Positions 63,252-64,000 of a stretch of 64,000 nucleotides of DNA are shown in pieces. A program made the position numbers and the translations under genes. Below the pieces are notes generated by a model, which made no database searches, had not been told where the DNA came from, and saw only the letters and a program-made list of their open reading frames with translations. The stretch is from Streptomyces sp. B1I3 (GTDB lineage Bacteria; Actinomycetota; Actinomycetes; Streptomycetales; Streptomycetaceae), in the NCBI RefSeq assembly GCF_030816615.1, contig NZ_JAUSYD010000001.1, forward strand, positions 1,798,001 to 1,862,000, given 5' to 3'. The stretch's first letter is position 1; each line of letters starts with the position of its first letter.

Positions 63252-63914
63252 GTGTCCGTTCTCCTCGAGCAGCCCGCAAGCCTGGTCGCCTACCGCCCGA
63301 ACAAACCGACGGCCATGGTCGTCGTGGCCGACCCGCGCGTCCGTTCCACCGTCACCCGCCATCTGTGGGCTCTCGGAGTTCGTGACGTCATCGAGGCGTC
63401 GTCCATCGCGGAGGCACGCCCCCGCGTCGGCAACCCGCGCGACATCTGTGTTGCCGACGTCCACCTGCCCGACGGCTCCGGGCTGACCCTGCTGTCCGAG
63501 ACCCGAGCCGCCGGCTGGCCGAACGGCCTCGCCCTCTCCGCCGCCGACGACATCGGCGCCGTACGCAACGCCCTCGCGGGCGGCGTGAAGGGCTACGTCG
63601 TCACCGGCACCCGTACCAACATCGGCCACCCCACCCGCCCCGGCATGGCCCCGATCGGTGCCAACGCCGCCCGTATGCACCGCCGGCCTCCCGGGTCCCC
63701 GAGCCACCCGGGCGGCTACCGCGAACTCTCCGGCCGCGAGGTGGAGGTGCTCCGCCTGGTCGCCGAAGGCCAGTCCAACAAGGCCATCGGCGTCTCGATG
63801 GGCCTCTCCGCCCTCACCGTCAAGAGCCACCTCGCCCGCATCGCCCGCAAGCTCGGCACCGGTGACCGCGCCGGAATGGTCGCCGTCGCCCTGCGGACGG
63901 GCATCATCCACTGA
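63252..63914 (+). CDS. Orphan response regulator with LuxR-type DNA-binding domain
   Basis: The 220-residue regulator has a receiver domain (residues 20-115: VVADPRVRS, phosphoacceptor Asp in VADVHLPDG, Lys in GVKGYVVTG) with only one acidic residue in the first cluster instead of two, then a linker and a LuxR helix-turn-helix (ELSGREVEVLRLVAEGQSNKAIGVSMGLSALTVKSHLARIARKL). GTG at 63252 has CAGGAGG upstream. No histidine kinase gene is adjacent in the window. The single acidic residue may weaken phosphorylation. Targets are unknown. Confidence 0.9.
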   Translation: MSVLLEQPASLVAYRPNKPTAMVVVADPRVRSTVTRHLWALGVRDVIEASSIAEARPRVGNPRDICVADVHLPDGSGLTLLSETRAAGWPNGLALSAADDIGAVRNALAGGVKGYVVTGTRTNIGHPTRPGMAPIGANAARMHRRPPGSPSHPGGYRELSGREVEVLRLVAEGQSNKAIGVSMGLSALTVKSHLARIARKLGTGDRAGMVAVALRTGIIH

Positions 63915-64000
63915 CCCCGCTTCCCCGCCCCCTCTCCCACACCCCCCACGGCCCACCCCCCACCGAGACCTCCCCTCCGGACCGGGCCGGGCCCTCCGAG

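Overview
The window is high-GC chromosomal DNA from an actinomycete, almost certainly Streptomyces. The reasons are extreme third-position GC with long shadow ORFs on most strands, many GTG/TTG starts behind GGAGG-type ribosome sites, streptogrisin-like and subtilisin-like secreted proteases, GlgX/TreY/TreZ, a lone murC outside any division cluster, and the actinobacterial hemG-hemQ-hemE genes. Gene content looks like conserved core to core-edge. I found no tRNA, rRNA, CRISPR array, phage or complete insertion sequence.

Layout. 0-6 kb: a translationally coupled hemerythrin/ferritin-like pair and two exported serine proteases with small conserved proteins between them. 6.5-9.7 kb: a coupled sugar ABC importer lacking its own ATPase. 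9.7-12.7 kb: a phosphotransferase, a DEDD exonuclease and a HEPN plus PLD-like protein. 13-26 kb: trehalose/glycogen enzymes (glgX, treY, then treZ) interrupted by a prenyl synthase/TPR pair, an FHA protein, a GNAT and a GH1 glycosidase. 26-32 kb: M24 peptidase, kinase, VOC protein, LysR regulator and the threonine catabolic pair kbl-tdh. 32-38 kb: two MarR regulators, two MFS transporters, a DeoR regulator and a tightly operator-covered alpha/beta hydrolase. 38.6-41.6 kb: a lone GAP1-like conflict-system protein followed by a Cys-rich small protein. 41.6-51.3 kb: msrB-murC, a pyrimidine reductase, zapE, an OsmC protein, PhoX, a polysaccharide deacetylase, an AIM24 protein and a Pth2-type protein. 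52.4-55.7 kb: a DUF692 (multinuclear iron oxidase, MNIO) enzyme followed by two TIGR04222-type membrane proteins, the first with a 75-residue Cys/Gly/Ser tail. 55.7-55.9 kb: a MITE inserted at a stop codon. 56-64 kb: heme synthesis genes (hemQ, hemG, hemE), a DUF4349 lipoprotein, a CoA-disulfide-reductase-like flavoprotein, a DUF3000 protein and an orphan response regulator.

The best candidate for an undescribed system is the MNIO/TIGR04222 locus at 52.4-55.7 kb. MNIO enzymes are known to modify cysteines in ribosomally made peptides. Here the enzyme carries a fused C-terminal domain resembling the separate partner protein (HvfC/BufC type). It sits 5 bases upstream of a membrane protein whose predicted cytosolic tail holds ten regularly spaced cysteines, which would be an obvious anchored substrate. 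Other leads are a HEPN protein whose catalytic His is replaced by Arg, an orphan GAP1 protein, a 24-bp perfect palindrome in a shared divergent promoter, and two promoters (MarR at 32.5 kb, hydrolase at 38.2 kb) whose operators lie between well-formed -35 and -10 boxes.
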